A stretch of 64,000 nucleotides of DNA from Lasioglossum baleicum (Eukaryota > Arthropoda > Insecta > Hymenoptera > Halictidae), in NCBI RefSeq assembly GCF_051020765.1, contig NC_134934.1:4774001-4838000 (forward strand). The letters are read 5' to 3'. How positions within the stretch are numbered: position 1 is the first letter of the stretch; each line of letters begins with the position of its first letter. Shown here one piece after another: positions 1 through 11,370 of the stretch. The notes beneath the pieces were generated by a model. It was not told the DNA's origin. It worked only from the letters and a program-made list of their open reading frames with translations, and did not search any database. Position numbers and translations under genes: made by a program.

Positions 1-928
1 CGCATTATGTAAAATGTAAAGCAATATACGCAATTACGATGAAAATGAATAGGTGCAATTTGAAACAGTGAGAATATTAGAAGACTTCAACAGAATTGAT
101 ATATTAATTCGCCACTACATTAAAATTATTGGTAAGAAATATAAATTAATATTTATCTCCTGTGTCTTGCAATTTATGCACAAACTTTTCATTTCGAATC
201 CGCATTGTTTGTACAATAAAATATCCGTTTACTACGCGATGGCAAAAACGGTACGTCGCGTGTTTCCCCGTTAACTTATCAACAGACTTTGGAATGTCTT
301 GCTTTAAGCATGATTCGATAACTCAAAAAGTTCACTAAACCTCCGTAAAAGTGTTAGATTGTTTTCGAGCACTGTAATAAACATTATTCATTATTCGTTC
401 CGCGTAGAACAAACTGTAATTAACAATATCTAATCTCACCTATTCGTCGGCCATTAGTTTTATCTTAATTGTCAGAAGACGTTAAGGTTGCGCTACACCA
501 AAAAAGTAGACACACTAGTGTTCAATCCAGTGGATAAAAGTCAAAAATTCGAAGTGTAGGATCTAAAAAGTCTTGAATTACGAAATATAGTATTTAAAAC
601 TGCAGTTGTAAAAGTACAAAAATCTCTAATCTTGAAGTTTATTATTAATAAGCTAGATTATTTACAGAACCTTTAAAACGTGTCAACAGTTTTATGAGAA
701 TAACAATATATTTTTATAATTTTTCATATAAAATATTTGTATTATTTACGCGCAAATTTGCTGGAAATAAAAATATTAACCAAAATTCTCATTAAAACAT
801 TTGACAACTGACAAAAAATTGTTCAAATAAACATTACTCGCTTTAAGAGTTATTCATTTTGTCCGGAAATCCCCTATTATACATAGTATCGCTCAGTATG
901 CGCCGCAGATACAGATTCATGGTATTTT
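1..928. other. AT-rich intergenic DNA, no gene seen
   Basis: Only short chance reading frames occur and none resembles a protein I know. A stretch near 160-185 is faintly similar to the interior of the TAGACTGCGG MITE family described further on, so part of it may be an old element copy. Confidence 0.6.
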
Positions 929-975
929 TTAAAAAATCAAGCCAGCTCTTTTGTAAGAAAGAGCTGATTTTTTAG
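929..975. repeat. Imperfect hairpin, AGCTCTTT/AAAGAGCT
   Basis: AGCTCTTT and AAAGAGCT form an 8-bp perfect stem around a short loop. It is extended outward by AAAAATCA against TGATTTTT with a small bulge. This is probably the core of an old inverted-repeat element, with no sign that it is a small RNA gene. Confidence 0.5.
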
Positions 976-1052
976 GGTAATATAATAACCACCTTGGGAC
1001 ACCACACAGTTTAGATATCACATGAACACTTTTTTCTCACGAACAATATTTT

Positions 1053-1127
1053 CAGAGGTGCCGGCGGGATATTCGAACTCGGGACCACGGTATTCGTATT
1101 CTTATCCACTTGAGCCACTGCGCGCCC
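1053..1127 (-). repeat. tRNA-derived SINE-like head
   Basis: On the minus strand the segment begins GGGCGCGCAGTGGCTCAAGT. It holds an A-box-like TGGCTCAAGTGG and, about 40 nt on, a B-box-like GAGTTCGAATATCC. The spacing matches an internal RNA polymerase III promoter. The acceptor and T stems do not pair well, so a SINE head or decayed tRNA is more likely than a working tRNA. The element body would extend towards lower coordinates. Confidence 0.45.
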
Positions 1128-1130
1128 TTA

Positions 1131-2230
1131 AATCTATCGGCCTAATACTCACACTTTTAGTTGAATACTGAGCAATTCGAGGCGAATTGTAAAAGATAAA
1201 AGGGTTCCATAAATTAGAGATAATAACAAAAACTCATTCAGTACAGTGTCATCAGGATAGTACAACACGTCCCAATAAATCAATTTTCTAACAAGCAAGG
1301 ACAGGAATGTTTATGAAGCACTTTAATTCTATCTCTACTCGCGAAGTGCAAAGCGATTCGTTCCGCCGATTAAATTTATAACCGGTGCGATAGCGATTGT
1401 TTTCTATCCATTATACAATCCGATTCTACGGAAACGGAATATCTTTAATTTTATAACCGTTCATAATGGTGATCCTAATGAGAACAATTGATAAGAAATG
1501 CCGGAAGGTCCTAAGATAAACTGCATATCAACGTTAGAAGCGAATTAGACAAACTTAAAACAGAAGCAGTGCGCATAGAGTCCACATTCTCGAAAAAAAA
1601 TATCAGTGTCTCGCGAGATCAATGGCTTGCATTTAATGAAGTGCTACATTGCTAATTAATTATCACCGAAGTTGTGCAGACAGACAGAATCACGCCAATA
1701 ACCTTAGATACAGTACAGCGGGTCACTTATATCGAGGCGAGTACGCGCAACGTATTCGCCCGCGAAATTCAAACAAGAATCGCGGCGATCAGCTAGCAAG
1801 CATCGAACAAAGGATAAGAAAGTAATTTAGAAACCATCGAGTACGTAAACACGCGTGCGAATGACAGTAGAATGATCGACGATCGATTTGTGTAATAGGT
1901 ATGAAAAAATCTCCACTCACGGATGCTATCGATGATCCAGCGGAGCTGCGTTGTGGAGCGCTAGACGATGCGAGAATCTATGATTTCTGGACGTGAATTC
2001 ACGCCACCCGTTCTGTCGCGTTCTCGAGTTAAAAGGCACTGGTCATAAAGGCAACGGAGCAGCTGATGATAGCGCGGCCCGTGTTACTACCGTCGTAGCG
2101 CGACCGCGATATTTATGTGGAGGAGCGTTTCAGCGCACGCGTCACATCGCTCGAATCGTCGCGTCGCGCCGAGCCGAGTGGAGCCGAGCGGTGCCGAGAC
2201 GCGACAGCTATCCCCACTCCCATACACGCG
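1131..2230. other. Intergenic DNA, CpG-richer towards the right
   Basis: No supported gene. From about 1700 to 2230 the sequence becomes rich in CpG, such as the repeated gccgag units near 2170-2200. This is as expected for the promoter side of a gene off the left edge, but no exon can be assigned. Confidence 0.4.
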
Positions 2231-2239
2231 CTCTTTTCA

Positions 2240-2395
2240 CAGAAGGGTTACCCGTTTTTCCAGGATTGCAAGGGTGCGGAATGCGCGTTCTCATTTCTCG
2301 ATAATATGTACAAAGATGAGGTTTTTCAGTAGCCAAAAACGCTAGATAAAAGATCGATCTAGCCCGCGATCGTCCTCAAAAGTCCTATTTTTTCG
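2240..2395 (+). mobile_element. Partial MITE of the TTAAGGGGGTA family
   Basis: The core GGATTGCAAGGGTGCGG, the following TCTCATTTCTCGATAAT and the downstream GCTAGATAAAAGATCGATCT closely match the terminal part of the complete copy at 62763-63127. Only one end is present. Confidence 0.7.
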
Positions 2396-2452
2396 TTTGC
2401 GGAAAATTTTATTTTAATTTTGATTTCATATATTCATTTATTATTATTGATA

Positions 2453-2675
2453 TTAACACTAGGTTTACGGGACCCGTCAAAATGACGGGTTCTAATACTT
2501 TTAATTTGTGATTATTAAGATTGTAAAGATGCTTCCCCGAGGAATTATTTACCAAATCCATTTCTTTGGGTATATATTATTGGAGAAAGGGCCAAAAATT
2601 TAGATAGACACATACTTGTTATGTTTATAAAATAATGTGAAATAGTTCTAGAGTTCTCTGTAAACCTAGTGTTAA
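2453..2675. mobile_element. TTAA-flanked MITE, TIR CACTAGGTTTAC
   Basis: The element is bounded by TTAA on both sides and has inverted termini CACTAGGTTTAC / GTAAACCTAGTG. An internal ACCCGTCA-aaa-TGACGGGT hairpin lies next to the left end. The TTAA target points to piggyBac-type mobilisation; there is no coding capacity. A truncated, reversed copy lies at 34559-34657 in a MED12 intron. Confidence 0.75.
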
Positions 2676-2691
2676 TAAAGCGAAAAATACT

Positions 2692-2950
2692 TTAACACTT
2701 TGCCTACCGGAAGCGTATTAATAGGATTTTCAATAATTGTGCTGTACCAAAAGAGAACATATATAGAAATTTTCTTTTACATTGCAATTTTAAATGCGAA
2801 ACAATTAGATGACGTTATTGAGGATGACTTGTTAGTTCACAACAAAAATTGCTGTTGCTATTGAAGGTTCCATTAAAAAGTGTTTAGCCATATATATGTA
2901 CCATAGATTTTTCAAAATTATGCAATAATCACCGGTCGGTAATGTGTTCA
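2692..2950. mobile_element. MITE, TTAACACTTTGCC family, copy 1
   Basis: It begins TTAACACTTTGCCTACCGG and ends ACCGGTCGGTAATGTGTT, forming imperfect inverted termini. The interior matches 43475-43713 in reverse orientation over the whole length, for example GATGACGTTATTGAGG here against CCTCAATAACGTCATC there. Confidence 0.75.
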
Positions 2951-3081
2951 CAACAACTACTGGTATATCACTAGCATTGCTATTTTTTATGCAAAGAAAT
3001 AAATATAGATGTCATGATACATTAAACACATTATCACTAGCTGAATGAAAATAATCTACAACAAAAATTATATGCAAATTA

Positions 3082-3534
3082 TACAGGGTGTCTCAGCTGA
3101 AGGAGGCCACCTAAATATCTCCTTTATTTTTAATGGCACAAAAAAAATATTCATTGCATTATTTAAATGGTATCGAAGGAGGAATATCGTAGAATAACAA
3201 TTTTTATTTGTCAGGTTATTTTTTCATAGTTTTTTCAAGGCCATCGTTATTTTTTATCGGGAAAACTTTTTTTTATTCCATCTTGTTAATGACTTAAGCA
3301 TATTCAAATGTATTTTTTCAGCCACTATAAGATGGAATAAAACAAAAATAAGTTTTCCCGATAAAAAAATAACGATGACCTTGAAAAAACTATGAAAAAA
3401 CAACCGGACAAAAGAAATTGTTCTTCTATGATATTCCTCCTTCGATAGCATTTAAATTATGCCATAAATATCTTCTGTGCCATTAAAAATAAAGGAGATA
3501 TTTAGGTGGTCTCCTTCAGCTGAGACACCCTGTA
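3082..3534. mobile_element. 453-bp foldback element, TACAGGGTGTCTCAG ends
   Basis: The whole element is a near-perfect inverted repeat. It starts TACAGGGTGTCTCAGCTGAA and ends with the reverse complement. The two arms of roughly 200 nt stay alignable almost to the centre, including the TTATTTTTTATCGGGAAAAC segments. A single strand could fold into one long hairpin. There is no transposase. Confidence 0.85.
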
Positions 3535-4852
3535 TACATATACATATATGTATCAATGAAAACGTATGTCGATGAAATAATTGTCGGTGAGTGAAGGGTA
3601 ACCCGCACAGAAGCGATTATCCGGTGTGATACTGTGATGTGTGATCGTTCATCGTTGGGTCCATTCGATCGTTAGACGGCGGAAAATTCTTGTGTCCTCT
3701 GCACGCATCGCGCGTCGCTGTGTGGCCAGCTACTCGACCGGACACGAAAACGCCACACCACAGGAATTATTTGCGGTTCGAATGACGTAACGTGAACTTA
3801 TCGAAGGCCGTAACAGAGAAAGAGAGAACCCCCGCTGCGAAATCATATGGAAATTTCAAGGCACGACCGCGATCGCGGTTGGATGGTTGAATGGAAACGC
3901 TGTTTGTTTCGAATTCCTTGAACAGCCGGGTTATGACACGCGGACGCAATGCCATAGGTCACCGGGTACTATAACTGGACATAATTTGAGACGAACTATT
4001 TTATACTACATTCTAGCTGTTTATTATGAATAGACTCGAACAAATATATAAAACTTGCCTGTCTTCTTTACGATAAGTTCACATTTTCCCCATCCAATTT
4101 CAGCAGGTAGATTCTACACCCGTTTCACGTATCCGATCCTTACGTAACAACAATGTTACATGCGTTCATTGTAATCACGTAATCGGTCCAATTATTTAGA
4201 ACGTACATGCAATAACTACGCTTCAAATTCAATCTTCCTAATTGTTGCGCCTTTGGACACAATCATTCGGATGTTTGTTTGCTCCTCGACCGAAAGCAAC
4301 AAACACAAATACCGATTGCGATAACATGCAGTTATGGCAGTCAAACCGATATACCCCGCTAAATGATTAATTTACTAACGATGTCTAGCATACACAAAAC
4401 TAATATAAGGATGTTTGTATAGTTCATCAGTGGTAAGATTAGTTCTTGAATGAATCATCATCGATATTTGAATGTGGTTGAATACAGATTCGAGAATATT
4501 TATTTTTGCTGACGTAAAATGCAATTACGTTATCTGATCTTTTGAATTTCAAGTTTACCGTCACTTTTCGATAACCAGCAGCTGATTCTCGTAAATTTTG
4601 ATATCCTATGAATGCCATTTTAATTAAGAAACCTTCCAGAATTTTCAAATTTAAACATTTTTTATGCCTCAATCGTATGAACTGTGTACATTATGCACGT
4701 ATGCGTGAATCCACATATACATTTGTGTGCTCCTAGAAACTCCGAAATGCAACAGTAGGTATATTTTTATAAGATTATGAACATTTAAATACATTTAAAC
4801 AATATTTGAAGCGAAGCGGGGCTGACCATTTTTTTCTCTAATATTTTGTAAT
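3535..4852. other. Intergenic DNA
   Basis: No gene supported. About 3590-3960 is more CpG-rich and promoter-like; the remainder is AT-rich. Confidence 0.45.
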
Positions 4853-5105
4853 ATACAGGGTGTTTCATTTTATTTTTCTACCATCGAAGACTGTCTTTTC
4901 GAGATCTCTCATTCGCTGGCTCTACTGTAGTTTCGTAAGAGACGAAGTATTGCCACTGTTCCCCACCGTCAACAATAGCTACGCGTCCCCACTGTTCCCA
5001 CAGCACTTATTGTGATGCTTCATTGCAGTGTTCATTGTTTGAACATCTTCAACGTTTGTTAGAATCAAAAAACCGAAGTTTCGTCGCCCAAGCGTGAAGC
5101 ATGCT
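4853..5105. repeat. Solitary TACAGGGTG end
   Basis: ATACAGGGTGTTTCATTT resembles the termini of the foldback elements, but no matching inverted end was found nearby. It is probably a truncated element. The rest of the interval is unassigned. Confidence 0.4.
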
Positions 5106-5345
5106 TTAACTTGACCAGTAAACCTACCGACCATCAAAAGTAACTGATGTGTATAGCATTATAAAAATAACAAGATTAAATTTATTAATATTTTGTGCAA
5201 TTTTTATTATATATAGTATATACAAGTGTCCAAAAATATATTTTTTTCCATAAATTCACGTGAAAACACCTTTACAATTTCCATAATTGCCAAATAAAAA
5301 ATCTAAAATGGGTCATTTAAACTCTCGTGGTAGGTTTAGTGTTAA
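5106..5345. mobile_element. TTAA-flanked MITE, AGTAAACCTACC termini
   Basis: TTAA occurs at both boundaries. The left end contains CCAGTAAACCTACCGA and the right end, read inverted, contains CACTAAACCTACCACGA. These diverged inverted termini are reminiscent of the 2453-2675 family. Confidence 0.55.
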
Positions 5346-5360
5346 ATAACCGTTTATACA

Positions 5361-5545
5361 TATTGGGTGTCTCACTTAAGTGTGACCCCCAGAATATCTT
5401 CTTTAATTTCGACAAAGTCAAAAATTTTCTATGTATAATTTGAATGGTATCAAGTGATCAGTATCTCGCAGAGCTTGTTTTTTTGTAAATGTTATTTTGT
5501 CTCATAGTTTTCAAGGTCATCAATATTTATTTTGAATATATTGAC
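5361..5545 (+). mobile_element. Diverged one-arm relic of the foldback family
   Basis: GGGTGTCTCAC, then atatcttctttaattt, atttgaatggtatc and catagttttcaaggtcat follow in the same order as in the left arm of the 3082-3534 element. Confidence 0.55.
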
Positions 5546-6910
5546 TACATATATATTTTCGTGTTGCATCGCAAGCATGAACTTGGCACCAAAATGATCG
5601 ACTTTTGCTCGCAAAGTACAATTACGAACATTGATAAAAATTTGCTCGAGGCGGGTTCGTTCATAAGTTACGACGGTAAATGCGACTGAACCTATCATTT
5701 CTTAACGCACTGTAGTTTTGTCGCGGTATGTATGCTACACGAGTCTCGCGCGTCGTTGTGAAATCATTTAATTCGATATATTATCCCAGTGGGAACTTCC
5801 CCCCACATCTAATTTCTCGACGCAACACAGTAGAGTAGATAAACGGCCGCTGCGATTAAAAAGCGGAATGTCCGATTGTTTTTCTATTTGTATATTTTTG
5901 TTGCTCAAAAGCCTTATGTGGCCTTGCCTGAACGTGACGAAACGATCTACGTACAGTTGGAGGGAATAAAATTACTTATACCCGTGTTATCCACTTACAT
6001 TATTGTGAAGGTTTTGCGGTTTTTTTCGTTTTAAACGAGATACCGCGAGAAACTATTATAAAGCGTCCAATTGCGCTTTTATTAAATTCGTGCGTCATAA
6101 GCCTATCGCGTTTCTAAATTTCCTGTTATTTTTGCCGCACCATCAGTGAAGCTAATTCCACCGAAAATATATCCGTTGTTTTTAGTAATACGAAAAAATG
6201 TTTCCGGAAGAAAATGTATGGTTCAGTAGGGCAATTATTGTGACGGAGAAGTTTTTTTTCTCTAGATCATATTTTCCGATATTTCAACTCTGAAGACGCG
6301 TTACAAAACTTGAGATATATTATGTATATAATTCAGAAGCTTAAATAAAATTCAATTTTTCCTCAGTTTCAATCTCTGCCGAGTTCTTTTTACCTAGAGC
6401 GTGACCGGAAGTATAAACTACGAATCTAATTCAAACCGCGAGATCATTCGAAACTCGCGTGTCTGGGAATTAGCCTAATCCAGAGATATCGTAATCAATT
6501 TGTAAAATAATGATCGCATGAAATGATTACATGGTTCGTTAAGATGACGAGTTGCAATCGTGCTGAGTACACCGATGCGCACGCGATGGATAAATTCGTA
6601 AATGTAACAAATGAGAAGAAATATATCCGCTCCGTAGAGACGTTTAATGTTGTTCGTTTTCTCCGCGTTGCGTTTCTATCAAGAACCATCCGATGAGGTT
6701 GCTTTATGGAAAGAAAATGATCTTGAAAGAATGTGGTACAGGCTTGTCACCTTTAAGCTGACCTACTGAACCCTGATAATCATTTATATTTAACATACGT
6801 GCAACGTTGTGGATGTGCAACGTCCTCTGCTACATTATGCCAATCATAATCCGACCCCTCGCGTATGCGAATATACGCCTTGCACCAATGATTACATAAT
6901 GATTTAGAAC
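5546..6910. other. Intergenic DNA, no gene seen
   Basis: The open frames here, including one on each strand at 5489-5698, do not resemble known proteins. Confidence 0.5.
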
Positions 6911-7187
6911 AAGTTTCGTCGTGGGGTTCCCAACTGAGAGGGAAGTGATTGAATGACGGATTTCCTTCGGTTCTAGGACGCTATATATAAATAATGAGTG
7001 GTTCCAGGGTGCGCAGAGCCTCTGCATTAACAACTACTACCAAAGTTTCGTCGTGGGGTTCACAGCTGAGAGGGAATTGATTGAATGACGGATTTCCTTC
7101 GGTTCTAGGACGGTATATATTTATATGTATATATGTATGTATTAATAATGAGTGGTCCACACAGGGTGCACAGAGCTTCTGCATTAA
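6911..7187 (+). repeat. Tandem direct duplication, two diverged units
   Basis: Unit 1 (6911-7030) and unit 2 (7044-7187) both run from AGTTTCGTCGTGGGGTTC through GACGGATTTCCTTCGGTTCT to CTGCATTAA. Unit 2 is longer because of a TA-rich microsatellite expansion (about 7112-7145). Confidence 0.8.
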
Positions 7188-7225
7188 TCCTCTCGCTTCC
7201 AGCCCCAAATTGGTGGGATATGCAA

Positions 7226-7287
7226 AAACTGCAAGGGCAGATTTGATTACATATGTTAAAGGAATCAAATCTGCCCTGGCAGTTATC
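7226..7287. repeat. Inverted repeat, ~21-bp arms
   Basis: ACTGCAAGGGCAGATTTGATT faces AATCAAATCTGCCCTGGCAGT across a 14-nt loop, with one mismatch in the arms. It lies directly downstream of the tandem duplication. Confidence 0.8.
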
Positions 7288-7308
7288 GCGGGCACCCAGC
7301 TCCAAAGA

Positions 7309-7624
7309 CCTTGACCTTGAAATATGCTATCAAGGTCAATGTTCTGAACGATGTTTCCCTATATACATGTCCGTGCACTTATCAGACTGCTTTAGAATGC
7401 TTGTATGTATTGGTAGACCCTCCTCCATCTACCCCTTTATTTCTTAATACATATGGATTTCGTTATAATTATTATGTAGACACCCTCGTCTACATAATAA
7501 TTAAAGCCTAATACAAACACAAACGAATACACACCTATCGCTAAACTAAACTAAAGACAGGTATCTATGGAAAAGTTATTCAGAACATTGACCTTGATAA
7601 CAATTTCAAGTCATGGTCATCGAA
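7309..7624. mobile_element. MITE-like element with ~57-bp inverted ends
   Basis: The left arm includes ATCAAGGTCAATGTTCTGAA and the right arm its reverse complement, with flanking similarity extending over more than 50 nt. The interior carries a perfect 16-bp-arm palindrome at 7463-7502 (TAATTATTATGTAGAC ... GTCTACATAATAATTA). No coding sequence. Confidence 0.7.
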
Positions 7625-9541
7625 GTTGAATCCCCTAAACAGAAGTTCTAGCAAAGCCATAATAGTCAAAATGGAGGGCTTTAGTAATGCTATTTCATTA
7701 ATAATTATAATTACCGACTTTTTTTATGAAATTAATATTTATTTTTAAAGAGATCGAAAAAACATATTTCGAGAACGTTATATCCAATTATTCTCTAGCT
7801 CTTTCTACTATATCAAATTGTTCTCTAGCATCTTCTCCTATTATAATTCTTACAGGAAAAAATTCAACATATTTTTATTCTCAACACTATTAACTGAATA
7901 AAAAATGATTGTAAAGTAAATTGTAAGTTGTAAAACAAATGCCGTTGATTCACTTAGTTAGTCGTAATAAGTAATAAAAAAAAACATTACGTACATGAAA
8001 GACTATTCAAAGTATATAAAATCTTCGTATTGACATTTTCTTGAGCATTAATCAACGCAATAACTTAACGGTTTCTATCAAAGACACCAATACTAATCAA
8101 TATTTTTTTCTATATTTACAATTATTGGTAAAGAAACTCAAAGCGTACAGTGCCTTATTAATAAACGGTCAGAAAAATATAAATAATTTGAGATACATAT
8201 TAAATTAAAAATTGTAGATTACTTATTGGTGCACACTACACATATATAAGATAGAAAAACTACAATGCAATTTGTTTCTTGCATATATTTCATTGCTCAC
8301 CGCTTGTTATTTGAATACAGCATTTTTTTGCTAGATTAATGCACTTATCGCGGCTATCGTCATCGAGAAGACGGCAATATTAACTTAACAATTACAAAGT
8401 GTCGAACTCCTAACAAATCAACATATATATATTAATGACATTCAAACATATTTATTCTCTAACCCGGATAAATGCGTCGTGTCATATTTCTCTTTCTTAT
8501 TTTTTTTTAAGGAACAAATTGTTTCACCAGTACGTATACACACTGATTAAATAATATTCATCACAAGCTAGATTGTAAGAAATATTTCATACAATTATAA
8601 CACATACTTAAGTATACATAATAAGTAGAATGTGTTGCACAAGTGTTCGCAGTCTCTAGAAACAATGGATAATTGTTGAATACAGATAATAGACTAGAAA
8701 AATGGAGATTGTTTCAGTCAGTTATAATAATAAGGTTCTGTATTGCATTTTGTTCATAATGGAAATCTTATTTAAATTTAGGGAAGGCTTAAAACAGGGC
8801 AGGAGATATTTAAGAAAAAAAATGGATTTAGTTTTGTGCATGTTTGAATACAAGTTCACAACAGCAAAGTATAAGTGAAAATTACATATCTCCCCCATTG
8901 TGTCTACAAAAAGTAAAGTTTCATGAACAACATGATGATAAAACAATAAATGTGAATATCTGCCAGTAGTTGAGCAACATGTTCATAATTGTACATATTT
9001 ATACATTTACACGTTTTATTAATTAAATGTTTCAACTGAATTAAACAAAATATATGTTAAAAATGCATTGAATAATTTCAGTTCAATTTCTTTTCTGCTT
9101 CTATGTAGGAATTATACAAATTTGTGTTTTTTCTAGAGACAGTTAAATTGACATGTCAAGTTAATAAAATTAATCTAATACTTAAGGAATGTAAGGGCAG
9201 CAGATAAAAATAGAGAACTTGATTAAAGCATGCATAATCTTGTCTATTTTATCTTGATTCACTTTTTAGAAATTGATTTGCTGCTTTTTTTTTGTCATGA
9301 AGGAAACATTAATAATCTCCAATAAATCATGTCTGCTTGGATCACTGGAAGACACAAATATATAACTCGATGCTAAAATATTAGAATGTTTGTGTGTGCG
9401 TGTTGTTCACACAAAAAAGAATTCTGTCACTGTATGAGTAAATGTGCTTTATGCTTAAGAGAGGTATCCAAAAATTGCCCCTTTAGTTAAACATATATTA
9501 TTGGCAAAATTGAGGCAACTGTTTTTCAAAAGATTGAATGC
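7625..9541. other. AT-rich intergenic DNA / possible Pin1 3' flank
   Basis: No gene supported. Its right end may hold the 3' UTR of the minus-strand Pin1 gene; AATAAA motifs on that strand occur at 9542-9547 and 9015-9020. Confidence 0.4.
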
Positions 9542-9562
9542 TTTATTTGAGATTAATCTTGT

Positions 9563-10521
9563 TTATGCTGTTCGCTGGATAATATGAATACCACTGTCTG
9601 TATGCACGGGAGATGACAATTCGCCAACTTTTAGGGCAAATGCTGCTTGTTCGAATGGCTTTTGCATAGCCCCTCGACTAAATGGTCCCAAATCCCCACC
9701 TCGCTTAGCAGAACTACAGTCGCTATACTTTGAAGCAAGTTCTCCGAATGTTGCTTTTCCAGATACTATCTGTTCTCTGTAAGCTAAGTTTGTAAAACCA
9801 GTTATATTAATTTATCAAATGCAAATAATAAACTTAACTGAAATCTGAAGTATAGGTTACAATGAAAAATTCAACAGACAACAAGTCTTTTTTTTGTCAC
9901 AGCAACTCACATTTAATAAGCTCTAAAGCTTCTTCTTTTGATCGTGTGATATTTTCTTCTCGCCAGGAAGAGGGTCTTCTAGACCCTGAATGTTTTACCA
10001 ACAAATGAGAACATTGAACCTCTTCCGGGCCATCTCCTTTGCTACTTCCAGTTGGATCTGCAGGTTTATCTGGTCTATCCCATTGACTTTCCTTTGTATA
10101 AATATTTAAATAATAATGCTGCCCTGTGAATGAATTATTTTATATTACAAAAGAAATACAAATGTACAGGACCAAATCTATGTGACATATCTTGTAATAA
10201 AACATATTAGGATATGAGAATTTATAACATCTCGATGTAGCTTAGAATATTTCAATTACAAAACTATGATTTCTTTGCGATTCTATTCTTAATTTAATAA
10301 GAATAATGTTAGTTACGCGAAAAAATGCCGGCTGTATACCTCATACTACCGTTTCTATAGCAAAATAACATAAATCTCTGAATAAATTAATTATAGATTA
10401 AATTAATAAATCGCGAAAGATACATTTCTACGTGGTTTGTCAAATACTATTAATAAACTGACGTACCGGTAGATCTGCTCAAACGTTTTTCCCAACCCGC
10501 TGGTAGTTCCTCGTCCGCCAT
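9563..10521 (-). CDS. dod: Pin1-type peptidyl-prolyl cis-trans isomerase (dodo)
   Basis: Three exons join in phase: 10521-10467, 10123-9911 and 9783-9563, giving 162 residues (human PIN1 has 163). Pin1 isomerises phospho-Ser/Thr-Pro bonds in mitotic and signalling proteins. An N-terminal WW domain (about 5-38) shows Trp10 and Trp33. It is followed by a parvulin domain (about 52-162) with His58, the phosphate-binding Arg67-Arg68 pair, the catalytic Cys112 in SDCSSAKRGG and the terminal GIHIIQR. These sites align one-for-one with the known active site, so the enzyme should work. The start is the first ATG, giving MADEELPAGWEKR as in the family. AATAAA on the minus strand lies just past the stop. 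Confidence 0.95.
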
Positions 10522-11084
10522 TGTTATCCAATATTTTTCTACTCCTGACTCATGTCAAACATAGCGAACACGTTTTCACTGCATCTAGATTTAGATATAT
10601 CTAGTTATCTCTACTAAATTCGGGTGCGTTTAGGTATCGATAATAACGACGAAAGAAAATTACTACTCCGTTTTAGAGAAAGAGAGAGAGTGAGATAGGG
10701 CTAAAACAGTTCAAAAGTCCAGAAACCAATCCAATGTCGCGAAAACAAACAAATTTTTGAATCTCTAACTATAAATCGACTAGCTGCTCGTAAATCGATA
10801 AAATCACACGGTAAAATTTGTAGGATACATATTCTGTACGTTTAAGTCTTCTTACATGTTCTTACCCTAAAAGCTTCCTTAGAAATTAATAAACTGAAGA
10901 ACAATGAAGAACAAGTTGAACAGGTTTGAGTTCGCGACCCTCCACTATTATATGTATAGTCCTTAGTGAACTTTTATAGGTATCGTACGACACCATGAAC
11001 TTAGGAACGATAGCGCTATAATTCTTGCAGTATTACCACAGTGTTACCAACAGAAATAAAAGCAAAATTTAAAATTCTAAGTAC
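10522..11084. promoter_or_regulatory. Upstream region of Pin1
   Basis: This interval contains the presumed promoter and 5' leader of Pin1 (transcribed leftwards). I see no clear core-promoter motif; a GA-rich run lies at about 10675-10700. Confidence 0.3.
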
Positions 11085-11370
11085 TCACTGACCAGTACTC
11101 ACTGGTACTCACGTACTCACTGGTACTCACATTAGACCTGATTGGACCTGATTAAACCATATATAATTATAGACCCGGCTTCGAACACTTCGAACAGTTC
11201 GAATCGATCAACATATCGTGTTCCAAGATTACTTCATCTATATTATATACACCAAACAACGGATGCGGGCAAATTGCTATAGTCTCTTGAAAAGTCGCAG
11301 CAAGGCAGCAAGTCACAGTCGCAGGCAGTCGCAGGCAGTCGCAGGTCGCAGACGTCGCAGTACCACAGTA
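11085..11370. repeat. Short tandem repeats and a dispersed repeat
   Basis: About 11090-11130 is an imperfect array of ACTCACTGGT units. About 11295-11350 is an array of GCAGTCGCAG-like units. Between them, about 11165-11270 shares ACCCGGCTT-GAACA, GTGTTCCAAGATTACTTCAT and ACGGATG-GGGCAAA with 25011-25080, so it is a dispersed repeat, perhaps a fragment of a retroelement LTR. Confidence 0.6.

Noticed and set aside
3254..3451. Open frame on the minus strand in the palindromic element
   Set aside because: It lies across the centre of an inverted repeat and has no protein resemblance.
5489..5698. Overlapping open frames on both strands
   Set aside because: They overlap a decayed foldback relic, have atypical composition for a protein and no recognisable domain.
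8722..8946. 74-residue minus-strand frame
   Set aside because: AT-rich chance frame with no splice partners or family motif.
11295..11350. CRISPR-like array
   Set aside because: Units are about 10 bp and contiguous without spacers, and the genome is eukaryotic.
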